This document shows positions 1 through 8,286 of a DNA stretch of 64,000 nt, piece after piece. Origin of the DNA: Oscillatoriales cyanobacterium. Its GTDB lineage: Bacteria; Cyanobacteriota; Cyanobacteriia; Cyanobacteriales; Laspinemataceae. Every line of letters starts with the position of its first letter. Position 1 is the stretch's first letter. Below the pieces are notes generated by a model. The model was not told the origin of the DNA. It ran no database searches and worked only from the letters and a program-made list of their open reading frames with translations. The translations under genes were made by a program, and so were the position numbers. The stretch is from assembly GCA_011390955.1 (NCBI GenBank), contig JAABRM010000026.1:1-64000 (forward strand), written 5' to 3'.

Positions 1-2
1 AC

Positions 3-404
3 GAACAAATTTTAAGGGTGCCCTATTATATAGTGTTCGATCGCTACACCGATGAGTTAAAAGCTTTTACGCTGATGGCTGGATCTTATCAGCAGATTTC
101 GCTACAAGAACCGAAAATTTGGATGCCTCAATTAGAATTAGGTTTGGGTTTGTGGTGGGGAGACTATGAGGGAATTACTCGCCACTGGTTGCGTTGGTAC
201 GATGCCCAAGGGAATTGGATTTTGACTTCCAGTGAAGAAAAGGCGGTTGTTGAGGAACAATTGCAAGCGGAACGAGAACGTGCTGCCGTTGTTCAGCAAG
301 AACTCGAAACCGAACGGCAACGTGCGGAAGCGGAACGATCGCGTAGTCAGCGTTTAGCAGAATTGTTACGATCCCAAGGAATTGACCCGGATTCTATTAC
401 TTGA
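3..404 (+). CDS. Uma2-family (DUF820) protein, C-terminal part
   Basis: The frame is open to the left window edge, so the true start lies outside and 133 residues are visible. The segment begins in the last strands of the Uma2 PD-(D/E)XK nuclease-like fold (VPYYIVFDRYTDELKAF, then a WxGDYEG.TRHWLRWYD stretch). It ends in about 60 residues of charged coiled coil rich in Glu, Arg and Gln, closing with LLRSQGIDPDSIT. That architecture is common among cyanobacterial Uma2 proteins. The catalytic EIKS-like part is not in view. The cellular role of the family is not established. A GTG at 18 could be read as a start, but it falls inside the fold and is unlikely. Confidence 0.75.
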   Translation, partial: EQILRVPYYIVFDRYTDELKAFTLMAGSYQQISLQEPKIWMPQLELGLGLWWGDYEGITRHWLRWYDAQGNWILTSSEEKAVVEEQLQAERERAAVVQQELETERQRAEAERSRSQRLAELLRSQGIDPDSIT

Positions 405-648
405 AAAAATTATTTTATGGCGGGTGGGGCGATCGCTTTTCTCCGAGTCTGGGATCAAAGCTGGTCAATAAATTTTATCCGTTTCCAGAACATTTGAAAC
501 CCCAATGGTTTAATACGGAATTCAGCGATCGCCATCATTATTGCTTTGAAACCAGATAAAACCACTGGTTATTAGCATGAAATAGTGTAGAAAATTAGGC
601 CAGCCGTTTCCCTACGGGATGTTTTTTAACCATATATAATCACCAAAT
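405..648. other. Intergenic space with a doubtful short frame
   Basis: No convincing gene. A 52-codon frame beginning with TTG at 401 and ending at 559 overlaps the preceding stop. It has protein-like composition (GGWGDRFSPSLGSK), but no ribosome binding site was seen and I do not recognise it. It may be a remnant. Confidence 0.25.
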
Positions 649-1224
649 TTAATCATCATTTTCGATCTCATCAAAAACTGGCGGCCAAAGTTCTACAATG
701 GGCAACTCCCAACCGGGGAATAATTCGGGGATGGTTAATGTGTCTTCATTCCCCAATGTAACAGCTTCTCCCGTCGGGCGATAAATAGTTAAAGTTTCCT
801 CATCCGGGTCAATTAACATCCCCACCTTTGCCCCTAATTCTATAAAGGAAAGTAACTTTTGTTCTAAGGGTTTTATGCGATCGCTTTGGGACTTAATTTC
901 TACCACCAAATCGGGAACTAATTCGCCAAAATACCGCACGCTACGGCGCAACCGTTCCGCTTTCACAAAAGAAACATCCGGGGCTTTTAAATTAGCATCT
1001 GGGAGAATAAAACCTCCGGCAGAGTCAAACACTCGACCCAACCGACGCGGACTCACCCAAGCAAATAAAGCCGCCATTAAGCGGACACCCACTTCACTCG
1101 ATATAATATCTGATGGCCCCATAACAGAAATTTGTCCTTTTTCCAGTTCTAATTGATAATCTAATCCGGCTTCCCGTAAGGTTGCTTGAACTTGTTCTAA
1201 GTCTTTGACGGTCATCGTGGCCAT
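649..1224 (-). CDS. Uma2-family (DUF820) endonuclease-like protein
   Basis: A 191-residue protein with the full Uma2 pattern: an N-terminal helix pair, GRVFDSAGGFILPD, then APDVSFV and PDLVVEIKSQSDR, followed by KLLSFIELGAKVGMLIDP. The Asp in PDVS and the Glu/Lys in EIKS fit the PD-(D/E)XK active-site pattern. Cyanobacteria carry many such genes; activity is generally inferred, not shown. I chose the ATG at 1224 because a GGAG lies 9 nt upstream (1234-1237); a TTG start 15 nt earlier is possible. Unlike the gene at the left edge it has no C-terminal coiled coil, ending instead in an acidic tail (DEIENDD). It stands alone, upstream of ftsW on the same strand. Confidence 0.85.
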   Translation of the reverse strand: MATMTVKDLEQVQATLREAGLDYQLELEKGQISVMGPSDIISSEVGVRLMAALFAWVSPRRLGRVFDSAGGFILPDANLKAPDVSFVKAERLRRSVRYFGELVPDLVVEIKSQSDRIKPLEQKLLSFIELGAKVGMLIDPDEETLTIYRPTGEAVTLGNEDTLTIPELFPGWELPIVELWPPVFDEIENDD

Positions 1225-1346
1225 GACAACAGACTCCAATAATAAAAACTATGCTTATTTTAGCGAGGGATTGACTCGCTTGTTGGGGGCGATCGCCTGA
1301 AAAAACTTCAGGAAATAAACCCGCTGACTTTAAGTATAAAAGCCAA

Positions 1347-1548
1347 TATAGCATTCCTAAATCAGTCGTAGGATATATACTCCCAAATAAACTGAAAAAA
1401 ATCTCAAAACAAGAATCTAGTAAAAAGTGAATAAATTTCAAAAATGCTACAATTACTCGGTGAATTTGGGCGTTAGTATGAGTTCAAGGGCAGCGCCCCT
1501 ACTAACGCCCCGAAATTTAATGTTTCATTTTTATTTTAAATAACTATA
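1347..1548. repeat. MITE-like element, copy 1
   Basis: Bounded by TATAG (1347) and CTATA (1548). Its right end (AATGTTTCATTTTTATTTT..AACTATA) closely matches the right ends of the elements at 9121-9270 and 54348-54677. Inside lies a hairpin with perfect 10-bp arms GGGCGTTAGT (1468-1477) and ACTAACGCCC (1501-1510). The left terminal repeat is degenerate. It fills most of the space between the Uma2 gene and ftsW. Confidence 0.5.
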
Positions 1549-1581
1549 ATTTCAAACAGGTCGAGAATTGATAGCCGTTCG

Positions 1582-2844
1582 CTATCGTGGCGCGGATGCG
1601 CGTTCGCGAAGCGGCGCGGATGCGCTATCGCTCATGGGGATGATTTGCGCCCCACTACTTTCACGAGCAACCCGAATTAATAACCCGGCAATCATTAAAC
1701 TGGCAATCATCGAACTGCCACCATAACTAAAGAGAGGTAAAGGTAATCCTGTGGTGGGCAGGGCGCCGGTAGCCACGCCAATATTTAGTAAAGATTGCCC
1801 CACCATGACAACTGTAGAACCAATAGCAACTAACTGATAGACCAAATTCCGGGCAGAAAGGGCGACCCATAACCCCAAAGTGGCATAACTAGCTAACATT
1901 AAAAACATCACCAGACTGCCCACAAATCCGAATTCTTCGGCAAAAACAGCGAAAATAAAATCCGTAAATTGAATCGGCAAATAGAGCAGTTTTTGTTGGG
2001 ACATACCAAAGCCATTGCCCCAAATACCGCCAGAACCGACGGCAAGTAAACTTTGAACCAGTTGGTAGCCATCGCCAAACCAATCGTTCCAAGGGTTGAG
2101 AAAGGACATCACCCGCCGTCGCTGATATTCTTTAAAGGTAATACTTAAGAGGGCGAGGCAGATGCCACTCAGGGCGGTGCCGCCTAAATATTTGTAGGGT
2201 AAACCAGCGGCTAAGGCTACTAACCAGATGGTCATGCCACAGAGAGCAGTGGTGCTGAGGTTGGGCTGGAGCAAAATTCCTAATAAGATGGCGGAGAAAA
2301 TGCCCAACCATCGCAGGCGATCGGGCCAGGATAAACGGGCCCAACGGCCAAAAACTAAGGCACTTTGCAGGACTAAAAATGGTTTTATTAGTTCTGAGGG
2401 CTGAATCGGAATTGACCCAATGGAAAGCCAGCGGGTTGCGCCATTGACGGTCGTACCTAAGCCGGGAACTAAGGTTAAGGCGATCGCCCCAAGCAAGAGA
2501 AAAATTCCCCAACTGGAGATTCCCAAGAGATAACGCAGGGGAGAATAGACCACTAAATTAAAGCCCACCAAGCCGACCATTACCCAGATCAGTTGTCTTT
2601 TAAAATAGTAAAATCCATCGCCAAACTCAGCATTAGCTGTGGGATAGGAGGCAGAAAATAAAACCGCCAACCCGATGAATAGCCACAGAAAAGTTAACCA
2701 GCGTAATAGTCGTGCTGATAGCGCCCAGTCTTGTACTGAGGAGTCAAAAATCGGAATAAGAAGACGGAGATCCAAAATAGCTCTGTAATCCAAAATTCTT
2801 TTCAATCCTAATATAGGATTGCCTGAATCGACAGAAGTTGTCAC
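1582..2844 (-). CDS. ftsW: Cell-division lipid II polymerase FtsW (SEDS family)
   Basis: A 420-residue polytopic membrane protein of the FtsW/RodA/SpoVE family, which polymerises lipid II into septal glycan with a partner class B PBP. About ten hydrophobic helices follow a roughly 45-residue cytoplasmic N-terminus. Family motifs are clear: GATRWLSIGSIPIQPSELIK, FTDFIFAVFAEEFGF and TGLPLPLFSYGGSSM near the last helices. The start is GTG at 2844. FtsW is preferred over RodA on the septal-type C-terminal motif, though symbol certainty is moderate. The last 16 or so residues (SDSASAPLRERASAPR) are encoded by a dispersed 37-bp repeat that also lies in metX, so the original C-terminus has probably been replaced or extended. 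Confidence 0.88.
   Translation of the reverse strand: MTTSVDSGNPILGLKRILDYRAILDLRLLIPIFDSSVQDWALSARLLRWLTFLWLFIGLAVLFSASYPTANAEFGDGFYYFKRQLIWVMVGLVGFNLVVYSPLRYLLGISSWGIFLLLGAIALTLVPGLGTTVNGATRWLSIGSIPIQPSELIKPFLVLQSALVFGRWARLSWPDRLRWLGIFSAILLGILLQPNLSTTALCGMTIWLVALAAGLPYKYLGGTALSGICLALLSITFKEYQRRRVMSFLNPWNDWFGDGYQLVQSLLAVGSGGIWGNGFGMSQQKLLYLPIQFTDFIFAVFAEEFGFVGSLVMFLMLASYATLGLWVALSARNLVYQLVAIGSTVVMVGQSLLNIGVATGALPTTGLPLPLFSYGGSSMIASLMIAGLLIRVARESSGAQIIPMSDSASAPLRERASAPR
1598..1634 (-). repeat. 37-bp dispersed repeat inside ftsW 3' end
   Basis: It matches 62608-62644 (inside metX) at 33 of 37 positions; the core is CGTTCGCGAAGCGG. Here it supplies the last codons of ftsW, read from the opposite strand relative to metX. 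Confidence 0.75.
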
Positions 2845-2928
2845 CGTAGAAAGTTAAAATCTAAGCGGTCAAGAGTGCGGTAGGGAGCCTATCCCCCCAC
2901 TGGATTATCGACATGAGGTACAACGCAA

Positions 2929-3987
2929 ATGCTGAGGCAGATTTGGCAATGGCTGGTTAAGCAATTTCGCCGGTTTTTCGGCAGATCCCAGAAGTCGCCT
3001 ATTGTTGAAGCGCCACCACCACGGGAGGTGAAACCCCTCAGCGATCCAGAGTACGAAAATTTTTTTATGCAGTTACTCGAAGGGGTGAATGACGATTGGC
3101 AGGACGCGGAGGTGACGCGGTTTTTTCAAGTTTTGAGCGATCGCGCTACCAAACAGCAATGGTTGGACTGGTTGAGACGTTTTGCCCGGGGACTAGAGTC
3201 CGCCACCAATGCCAACCATGAACTCGGTCGGAGACTGCTGCGCTTGGGGGAATTGGGCAAAGGAGAAATTTATCAAGCTGCCAAACAACTAGGCGATCGC
3301 CTCCTAGAAATGGATCCGGTGGCGGGAACTGGGCTGCCAAAACCCCATGATGTGGAGGGTTGGTTTGCTCATGGCAAAGAAAAAATGGAGCAAGATCAAA
3401 ATTCAGAAGCTCTGGCGGCTTATGACCAGGTGGTTAAATTAGATCCTAACCATTACCGGGCTTGGATTAATCGAGGAAATGTTCTGACTAATTTAGGGCA
3501 GTTGGTTCAAGCGATCGCCTCTTACGATCGAGCCATAGAAATTAAACCAGATGCGGAACTGGCTTGGAGTAATCGGGGCGATGCTTTCTATGATTTAGAA
3601 CGTTATGATCTAGCGATCGCTTCTTGGGATAAAGCCCTAGAAATTGACCCCAATGATGGCGAAACTTGGTATAATAAAGCATTAGCTTTAGCGGTTAATC
3701 TAGGCAATTTAGAAGAGTCTTTATTCTGCTGGGAAAAATCTTTAGCATTAAATCAAGAGGATCCGCTTTCTTGGTGTAATTATGGGATAGCTTTAGCGGG
3801 ATTAAATCGATGGGAGGAAGCGATCGGCTGTTGGGATAAAGCCACCGAATTAAACCCAGATTTACGAGAAGCTTGGATTAATAAAGGTAAAGCATTAGAA
3901 AAATTGGGCAGATACACCGAAGCCATTGAAGCCAATAATCGCGCGATCGCCATTGGTTCTGGTAATTTCGGTAATTTCTCCCCATAA
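2929..3987 (+). CDS. TPR-repeat protein
   Basis: A 352-residue protein. The first 25 residues are basic and hydrophobic (LRQIWQWLVKQFRRFFGR), suggesting membrane-surface attachment. Residues 40-135 form an unrecognised helical domain. From about residue 143 there are five to six tetratricopeptide repeats, seen as W.NRG...L....AIASYD.A.EI.PD units with the usual Gly, Ala and Pro positions. TPR arrays bind partner proteins, and no partner can be inferred here. The ATG at 2929 has GAGG 10 nt upstream. The gene is divergent from ftsW. A perfect hairpin at 4038-4066 follows the stop. Confidence 0.85.
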   Translation: MLRQIWQWLVKQFRRFFGRSQKSPIVEAPPPREVKPLSDPEYENFFMQLLEGVNDDWQDAEVTRFFQVLSDRATKQQWLDWLRRFARGLESATNANHELGRRLLRLGELGKGEIYQAAKQLGDRLLEMDPVAGTGLPKPHDVEGWFAHGKEKMEQDQNSEALAAYDQVVKLDPNHYRAWINRGNVLTNLGQLVQAIASYDRAIEIKPDAELAWSNRGDAFYDLERYDLAIASWDKALEIDPNDGETWYNKALALAVNLGNLEESLFCWEKSLALNQEDPLSWCNYGIALAGLNRWEEAIGCWDKATELNPDLREAWINKGKALEKLGRYTEAIEANNRAIAIGSGNFGNFSP

Positions 3988-4037
3988 ATCCAGCGCTATA
4001 TAAATCCAGCGCCATTTTAACAGCCATGAAACATTTT

Positions 4038-4066
4038 AGAGGGTGGGGAGATAATCCCCACCCTCT
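4038..4066 (+). terminator. Strong hairpin after the TPR gene
   Basis: Perfect 12-bp arms AGAGGGTGGGGA and TCCCCACCCTCT with a 5-nt loop, 50 nt after the TPR stop codon. The tail is A/T-rich but not a clean T run, so termination is probable rather than certain. Confidence 0.5.
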
Positions 4067-4167
4067 CTATAATTATTTCAGTTTCTTTCAATCCAGTCAT
4101 TTAACCCAATATTCCTGATTTGCTGAGAATTACCGCATAATGAGTACATCAGCGGAAAAACGGCGAA

Positions 4168-4374
4168 CTACTCGCGGAAACTTTCCAGAGAAGACAACAA
4201 ATCATTTAGACCGGCAAATTTATCTAACCGTTCTGTATCGTCGTGTTCAAAACTGCGGGCATAACGACTGCAAAAACCTTCCGCTAATGGAGCGGAACTT
4301 TTTTTCATCCCCAGGCGATCGACTTTTGGGCTAGATTTAGTGCGAGAAAATTGACTAAAACCTCGTAACATCAT
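4168..4374 (-). CDS. Small hypothetical protein (68 aa)
   Basis: I do not recognise this basic, Ser-rich 68-residue protein (MMLRGFSQFSRTKSSPKV). It is kept because AGGAG lies 6 nt before ATG 4374 on the minus strand; a second ATG follows directly at 4371. No signal peptide or membrane helix is visible. It contains a Leu-rich C-terminal segment (DLLSSLESF). It is convergent with the TPR gene and lies downstream of moeB on the same strand, with almost 500 bp between. An overlapping frame on the other strand (4140-4334) lacks a ribosome site and is treated as a shadow. Confidence 0.5.
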   Translation of the reverse strand: MMLRGFSQFSRTKSSPKVDRLGMKKSSAPLAEGFCSRYARSFEHDDTERLDKFAGLNDLLSSLESFRE

Positions 4375-4867
4375 AACTTTCTCCTACTTACTTTTGTCAA
4401 TAATATTCTCTATACTTAAACAATAGAGTAATTCACTCCTATAATCATTGTAACTTGCTTTCGGCGAACGAGCCAATCCGGATATTTTTGAGATGGCTGG
4501 AGCGCAGTCAACTCAGAAAAATAGAAATTTTTTCCGCCGCCCCAGGGACAAGAAACTTGGCCTTCAACTGAAAAAAATTAACAATTTATTAATCTTGACT
4601 TCATTATCGCCCCAATCTCTGACCAAAGTCATCCGCAATATTACTGATTTTTATGGCAGATATATGGGAAATAAATTAAATATTATCGCTCGAAATTCGT
4701 TTTATTACCATAAATTAGCTGTTTTGTCAATCACTCATTGTGCTGAATAATTTTTGCTGCATTTTGCGGGTGAAAATCACCACAAAAACACAGAGGACAC
4801 AAAGATAAATTTTCTTTGGTGTCCTCTGTTTCTGTTCTTTTTGGGGTTGTAGTAATTAACGGCCTAA
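4375..4867. other. Intergenic space between moeB and the small gene
   Basis: Apart from the ribosome site of the small gene and the inverted repeat at 4791-4828, I see nothing functional. The sequence is A/T-rich. An 85-codon plus-strand frame (4493-4750) has no ribosome site and looks random. Confidence 0.5.
4791..4828 (-). terminator. Inverted repeat after moeB, dispersed CCTCTGTG family
   Basis: Arms CAGAGGACACAAAGA (4791-4805) and TCTTTGGTGTCCTCTG (4813-4828) form a long hairpin. On the minus strand it is followed by TGTTTTTG, so it may end moeB transcription. The same ACCACAGAGACAC...CACAAAGG vocabulary recurs at 38201-38273, 39505-39576, 39851-39916 and 42798-42825. Confidence 0.5.
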
Positions 4868-6040
4868 TTAATACTGGGGCACAGACGGGTCAATTTCTTG
4901 ACTCCAAGCATTAATCCCACCTTTGAGATTAATCCCATCAATTCCGGCTTGTTTCAGAATGCCTAAAGCCTTGGCCGATCGCCCACCCATCTTGCAGTGA
5001 GCAATCAACCGATGACCCTTGACTAATTCTTTCACCTTTTCCACCCCGGAGCCATTTTCAATGTCTGGTAATGGCACCAACACCGAACCGGGAATCTTGC
5101 CAATTTCATATTCATTGGGGTTGCGGACATCAATCAGCACAAAATCATCGGCACCACTATCAATAAGCTGCTTAAGCTCGACAACGGTCATTTCGGAAAT
5201 ATCCATTTTTTGTTGATCCTCCTGGGCTTTGGCTTGAGGAATGCCACAGAATTGTTCGTAGTCAATCAGTTTAGAAATCACGGGACGTTCTGGATTAGGT
5301 CGCAGTTTCAACTCCCGGAACTTCATTTCCAATGCATTAAATAATAGTAAGCGACCACTGAGGGTATTTCCCTGGCGAAGAATAATTTTTACAGTTTCCG
5401 TCGCCTGAATTACGCCAATAATTCCCGGCAAAATCCCTAAAACACCACCTTCCGCACAAGAAGGCACCATTCCCGGCGGTGGGGGTTCGGGATAGAGGTC
5501 GCGGTAGTTGGGGCCTTCTTGGTAGTTAAACACCGTGGCTTGTCCTTCAAACCGGAAAATAGAACCGTAAACATTAGGTTTATTCAGTAAGACGCAAGCA
5601 TCGTTCACCAGGTATCGGGTAGGGAAGTTATCGGTGCCATCCACTACGATGTCATATGGTTGAATCAGTTCTAGAGCATTCTGAGAACTGATGCGGGTAT
5701 TGTATGCATCGACTTGGCAGAATGGGTTAATTTCGTGAATCCGATGTTTGGCGGAAGAAATCTTGGGTTTGCCCACCCAGGAAGTGCCGTGAATTACTTG
5801 CCGTTGCAGGTTAGAATGATCCACGACATCAAAATCGACAATCCCCAATCGGCCAATGCCCGCTGCGGCTAAATATAACAATAGGGGAGAACCGAGGCCA
5901 CCAGTGCCAATACACAAGACACTGGCCGCTTTGAGGCGTTTTTGTCCGGCAACGCCGACTTCCGGCAAGATCAGGTGACGGGAGTAACGTTCGTAGTCGT
6001 CTTTAGATAACTGGATTTCATCCAGATTGGGATTAAGCAT
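4868..6040 (-). CDS. moeB: MoeB-type adenylyltransferase with C-terminal rhodanese domain
   Basis: A 390-residue E1-like enzyme that adenylates the C-terminal Gly of a ubiquitin-like sulfur carrier (MoaD/ThiS type), fused to a sulfurtransferase domain as in MOCS3. Visible features: the nucleotide loop GTGGLGSP (45-52), DNFPTRY, the adenylation-domain Cys195 in PSCAEGG, then a rhodanese domain from about 280 with its active Cys349 in HCKMGGRS. The two zinc-binding CxxC pairs of E. coli MoeB are absent: the first is replaced by NYRD (178-181) and no second pair exists. From memory this is also true of other cyanobacterial homologues. Start ATG 6040, no strong ribosome site. No molybdopterin partner is adjacent. 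Confidence 0.88.
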   Translation of the reverse strand: MLNPNLDEIQLSKDDYERYSRHLILPEVGVAGQKRLKAASVLCIGTGGLGSPLLLYLAAAGIGRLGIVDFDVVDHSNLQRQVIHGTSWVGKPKISSAKHRIHEINPFCQVDAYNTRISSQNALELIQPYDIVVDGTDNFPTRYLVNDACVLLNKPNVYGSIFRFEGQATVFNYQEGPNYRDLYPEPPPPGMVPSCAEGGVLGILPGIIGVIQATETVKIILRQGNTLSGRLLLFNALEMKFRELKLRPNPERPVISKLIDYEQFCGIPQAKAQEDQQKMDISEMTVVELKQLIDSGADDFVLIDVRNPNEYEIGKIPGSVLVPLPDIENGSGVEKVKELVKGHRLIAHCKMGGRSAKALGILKQAGIDGINLKGGINAWSQEIDPSVPQY

Positions 6041-6432
6041 AGCTAAGGGAATACAGGTACTGGCGAGAAATTATAGAGAAAATGAATTCAGACCGAAAGC
6101 AAGATAAAATTAAGAATTTATTCTTGGCGATCGCCTGGTTCGGGTTGATTTCTAATTTAAATTAAATCAAACCATCAACACGAAGATACTCTTCCGTCGC
6201 CGGCCTCAGAGGTGCCAGAGTCGTCAGAGTTCGTTGACTAATCGCCACCATCTATCATAAATCCGATCGGCGATCGCTATTTTTACTTACTGACCATTGA
6301 TTATTGGCGATCGGTGACAAGTGCCAAAGGGATATTCTGGAAAAATCAGAGAATTGCGACATTAATGTTCACAAATTATAGGATAAAGTTACGGTAAAAT
6401 ACAAACATCACAAGATTTTCAAGGCAGATCCC
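6041..6432. other. Divergent intergenic region moeB-ftrC
   Basis: It must hold promoters for both divergent genes; only a candidate for ftrC is described separately. The rest shows scattered HIP1 sites and no reading frame or structured RNA that I can recognise. Confidence 0.5.
6354..6382 (+). promoter_or_regulatory. Candidate ftrC promoter
   Basis: TTGCGA (6354-6359), a 17-bp spacer and TATAGG (6377-6382) form a sigma-70-like pair about 50 nt upstream of the ftrC ATG. Each box matches consensus at 4 of 6 positions. No experimental support. Confidence 0.35.
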
Positions 6433-6798
6433 ATGAACCCAACAGATAGTACAAAACTCTCCACCGAAAAAAACCTAGAGGCAATGAAAAAGTTTGCCGA
6501 ACAGTATGCCCAACGCACCGGAACTTACTTTTGTGTGGATCTTTCCGTGACAGCGGTGGTGATTGAAGGACTGGCGAAACATAAGGATGATTTGGGTTCA
6601 CCGCTTTGTCCTTGTCGTCATTACGAAGATAAAGCAGCGGAAGTAAAAGCGACTTTTTGGAACTGTCCTTGTGTGCCGATGCGCGAACGCAAAGAATGCC
6701 ACTGTATGCTGTTCCTCACTCCCGACAATGATTTTGCCGGAGATAAGCAAGAGATATCAATGGAAGAATTGGATGCCGTGAGACAAAGTATTGCTTAA
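6433..6798 (+). CDS. ftrC: Ferredoxin-thioredoxin reductase, catalytic chain
   Basis: A 121-residue Fe-S protein that passes electrons from photoreduced ferredoxin to thioredoxin, linking light to enzyme redox control. All six family cysteines are present: CPC at 59-61, CPC at 78-80 and CHC at 89-91, within CPCRHYEDK and NCPCVPMRERKECHCMLF. By comparison with the Synechocystis enzyme, C59, C78, C80 and C89 should bind the [4Fe-4S] cluster, and C61 and C91 form the redox disulfide. The length is normal for the family. The variable chain gene is not in the window, which is usual. A good terminator follows at 6815-6840. Confidence 0.96.
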   Translation: MNPTDSTKLSTEKNLEAMKKFAEQYAQRTGTYFCVDLSVTAVVIEGLAKHKDDLGSPLCPCRHYEDKAAEVKATFWNCPCVPMRERKECHCMLFLTPDNDFAGDKQEISMEELDAVRQSIA

Positions 6799-6814
6799 TT
6801 GATTTGATAAAAAT

Positions 6815-6840
6815 ACCGGCTTTTTTGCCGGTGTTTTTTT
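6815..6840 (+). terminator. Rho-independent terminator after ftrC
   Basis: Perfect stem ACCGGC / GCCGGT with a T6 loop, followed by GTTTTTTT, 16 nt after the ftrC stop. Confidence 0.85.
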
Positions 6841-6941
6841 AGTCAGAAATATAGTTTTTTTGACATTCGTAATTATTTGATATCGCGGACTAGATAATTT
6901 TCAAGTAACTATAAGTGAATTAACCGGAAGAGCAAAAATTA

Positions 6942-7367
6942 ATGTCAAGTTCAATACCCTCAGAGTTTTGGCAAGCAGTCGAACAATTTAATCAGCAAGA
7001 TTTCTATGCTTGTCACGATACGTTAGAAAGTTTATGGATGGAAGCAGCGGAACCAGAGAAAAAGTTTTATCAAGGAATTTTGCAAATTGCTGTTGCTCTG
7101 TATCATTTGAGTAATCATAATTGGAAAGGGGCGGCAATTCTCTTAGGCGAAGGGATGAGCCGATTAAAACCCTATCAACCAAATTATTTTGAGATTAATG
7201 TAGAAGAACTGATCCAAAGCAGTGGACAAATATTAGGAAAAGTTCAAGAATTAGGCCCGGAAAATGTGGTCAAATTAGCAGAAGAATTATTCGGCGATAT
7301 AAGCGATAATGAAGTCGAGGATAGCCCAGGGTTATCTTTGCCCAAAATTACACGAGTTAACAGTTAA
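6942..7367 (+). CDS. DUF309-domain protein
   Basis: A 141-residue protein matching DUF309: FWQAVEQFNQQDFYACHDTL, LWMEA, FYQGILQIAVALYHL, NWKGAAILLGEG and RLKPYQP. The conserved Asp/His pair (ACHDTLE) and Tyr/Gln positions define the family, which is widespread in cyanobacteria and plastids. Its function is unknown to me. A purine-rich GGAAGAG precedes the ATG at 6942. The C-terminal 30 residues are acidic and poorly conserved. It stands alone after the ftrC terminator. Confidence 0.85.
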   Translation: MSSSIPSEFWQAVEQFNQQDFYACHDTLESLWMEAAEPEKKFYQGILQIAVALYHLSNHNWKGAAILLGEGMSRLKPYQPNYFEINVEELIQSSGQILGKVQELGPENVVKLAEELFGDISDNEVEDSPGLSLPKITRVNS

Positions 7368-7714
7368 CTAAGTTAAGAGCGATCGCCGCGATCGGCGAAG
7401 TTGACAATGCCGGTTATTGCAGAATTAGCGATCGCCCCCCGCCAGGAGGATCAACTCAGGAAAATCCTGAAGTGTTCAGAACAATCATGGCAAAAAAACC
7501 CCCGGAAATCACGGATTCAGACAATAGGAAACTTCTAGAAATCCCCCCAAGTCAGTATGCCTAAAGTCAATCTCCACAACACCACCGGGAAATTATTCCG
7601 GAGGAAGTGTTGCTAGGATTGGGTAAACTACCAATAGCGGCCTAGTGTAACCCCTGGCCGTGGTTAAATTAGTTGTTAACTCTCGTAGCCACCGGGAAAG
7701 GACTACAAGCAGCC
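7368..7714. other. Intergenic leader region before lptA
   Basis: Contains several HIP1 sites and C-rich stretches. A 25-codon frame at about 7487 was seen and not trusted. It presumably holds the promoter of the lpt genes, but no clear boxes were found. Confidence 0.4.
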
Positions 7715-8185
7715 ATGATGCATTCTCTAAGACGATCTTCATTTTTAATTCAGTGTGGATTGGGATTAATTCTGCCGATCGCCCTAGCTGGAGCGATCGC
7801 CACTCCCAGCCATACCCAAAGCGCCAACGCGAACCAAGCGGCGAACGGACAATCTTTAAGTGTCCGTTCAGACATTCAAGAAGCGGATGCCAGAACCGGA
7901 ATTGTCACCGCTCGTGGTAACGTGCAAATCAACTATCCGTATCAACAAATGCAAGGAACTGCCGCCCAAGCTCAGTATTTTAGTCGGGAACGGCGGATTG
8001 TTTTGACCGGAAATGCCTATATTATGCAGCAAGGGAATAGTCTGCGAGCCGAAACCATTACTTATTTAATTGATGAGGGGCGATTTATTGCGGTGCCGCA
8101 GAAAAATCAGCAAGTAGAATCGATTTATTTAATTCCTGATTCTAACTCATCGAGTCAATCATCGGCGCCGAATATTCCTCGCTAG
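7715..8185 (+). CDS. lptA: LptA/OstA-like periplasmic lipopolysaccharide transport protein
   Basis: LptA forms the periplasmic bridge that carries lipopolysaccharide from the inner-membrane LptBFG complex to LptD. I start at ATG 7715, giving 156 residues; a TTG 42 nt upstream would add 14 residues before the signal sequence. The N-terminus (MHSLRRSSFLIQCGLGLILP..LAGAIA) is a typical signal peptide cleaved before about residue 35. The rest is the OstA beta-jellyroll: EADARTGIVTARGNVQI, YFSRERRIVLTGNA and QGNSLRAETITYLIDEGRF. The C-terminus is Ser-rich. lptB follows 101 nt later on the same strand. Confidence 0.88.
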   Translation: MMHSLRRSSFLIQCGLGLILPIALAGAIATPSHTQSANANQAANGQSLSVRSDIQEADARTGIVTARGNVQINYPYQQMQGTAAQAQYFSRERRIVLTGNAYIMQQGNSLRAETITYLIDEGRFIAVPQKNQQVESIYLIPDSNSSSQSSAPNIPR

Positions 8186-8286
8186 TAAAAAAATTGATGG
8201 ATCTGAGGTCAAATGCCAGTAAAATTCTCCTGGTAGTTTTTACAGATTCGTTGACCACTTGACCCCGGAAAGGAAAAATCATCACC

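Noticed and set aside
1-16. 16-nt identity between the window start and the gifB leader (53528-53543)
   Set aside because: One copy is coding sequence of an Uma2 gene and the match does not extend; most likely chance in A/T-rich sequence.
4493-4750. 85-codon plus-strand frame
   Set aside because: No ribosome site, random composition in A/T-rich intergenic DNA.
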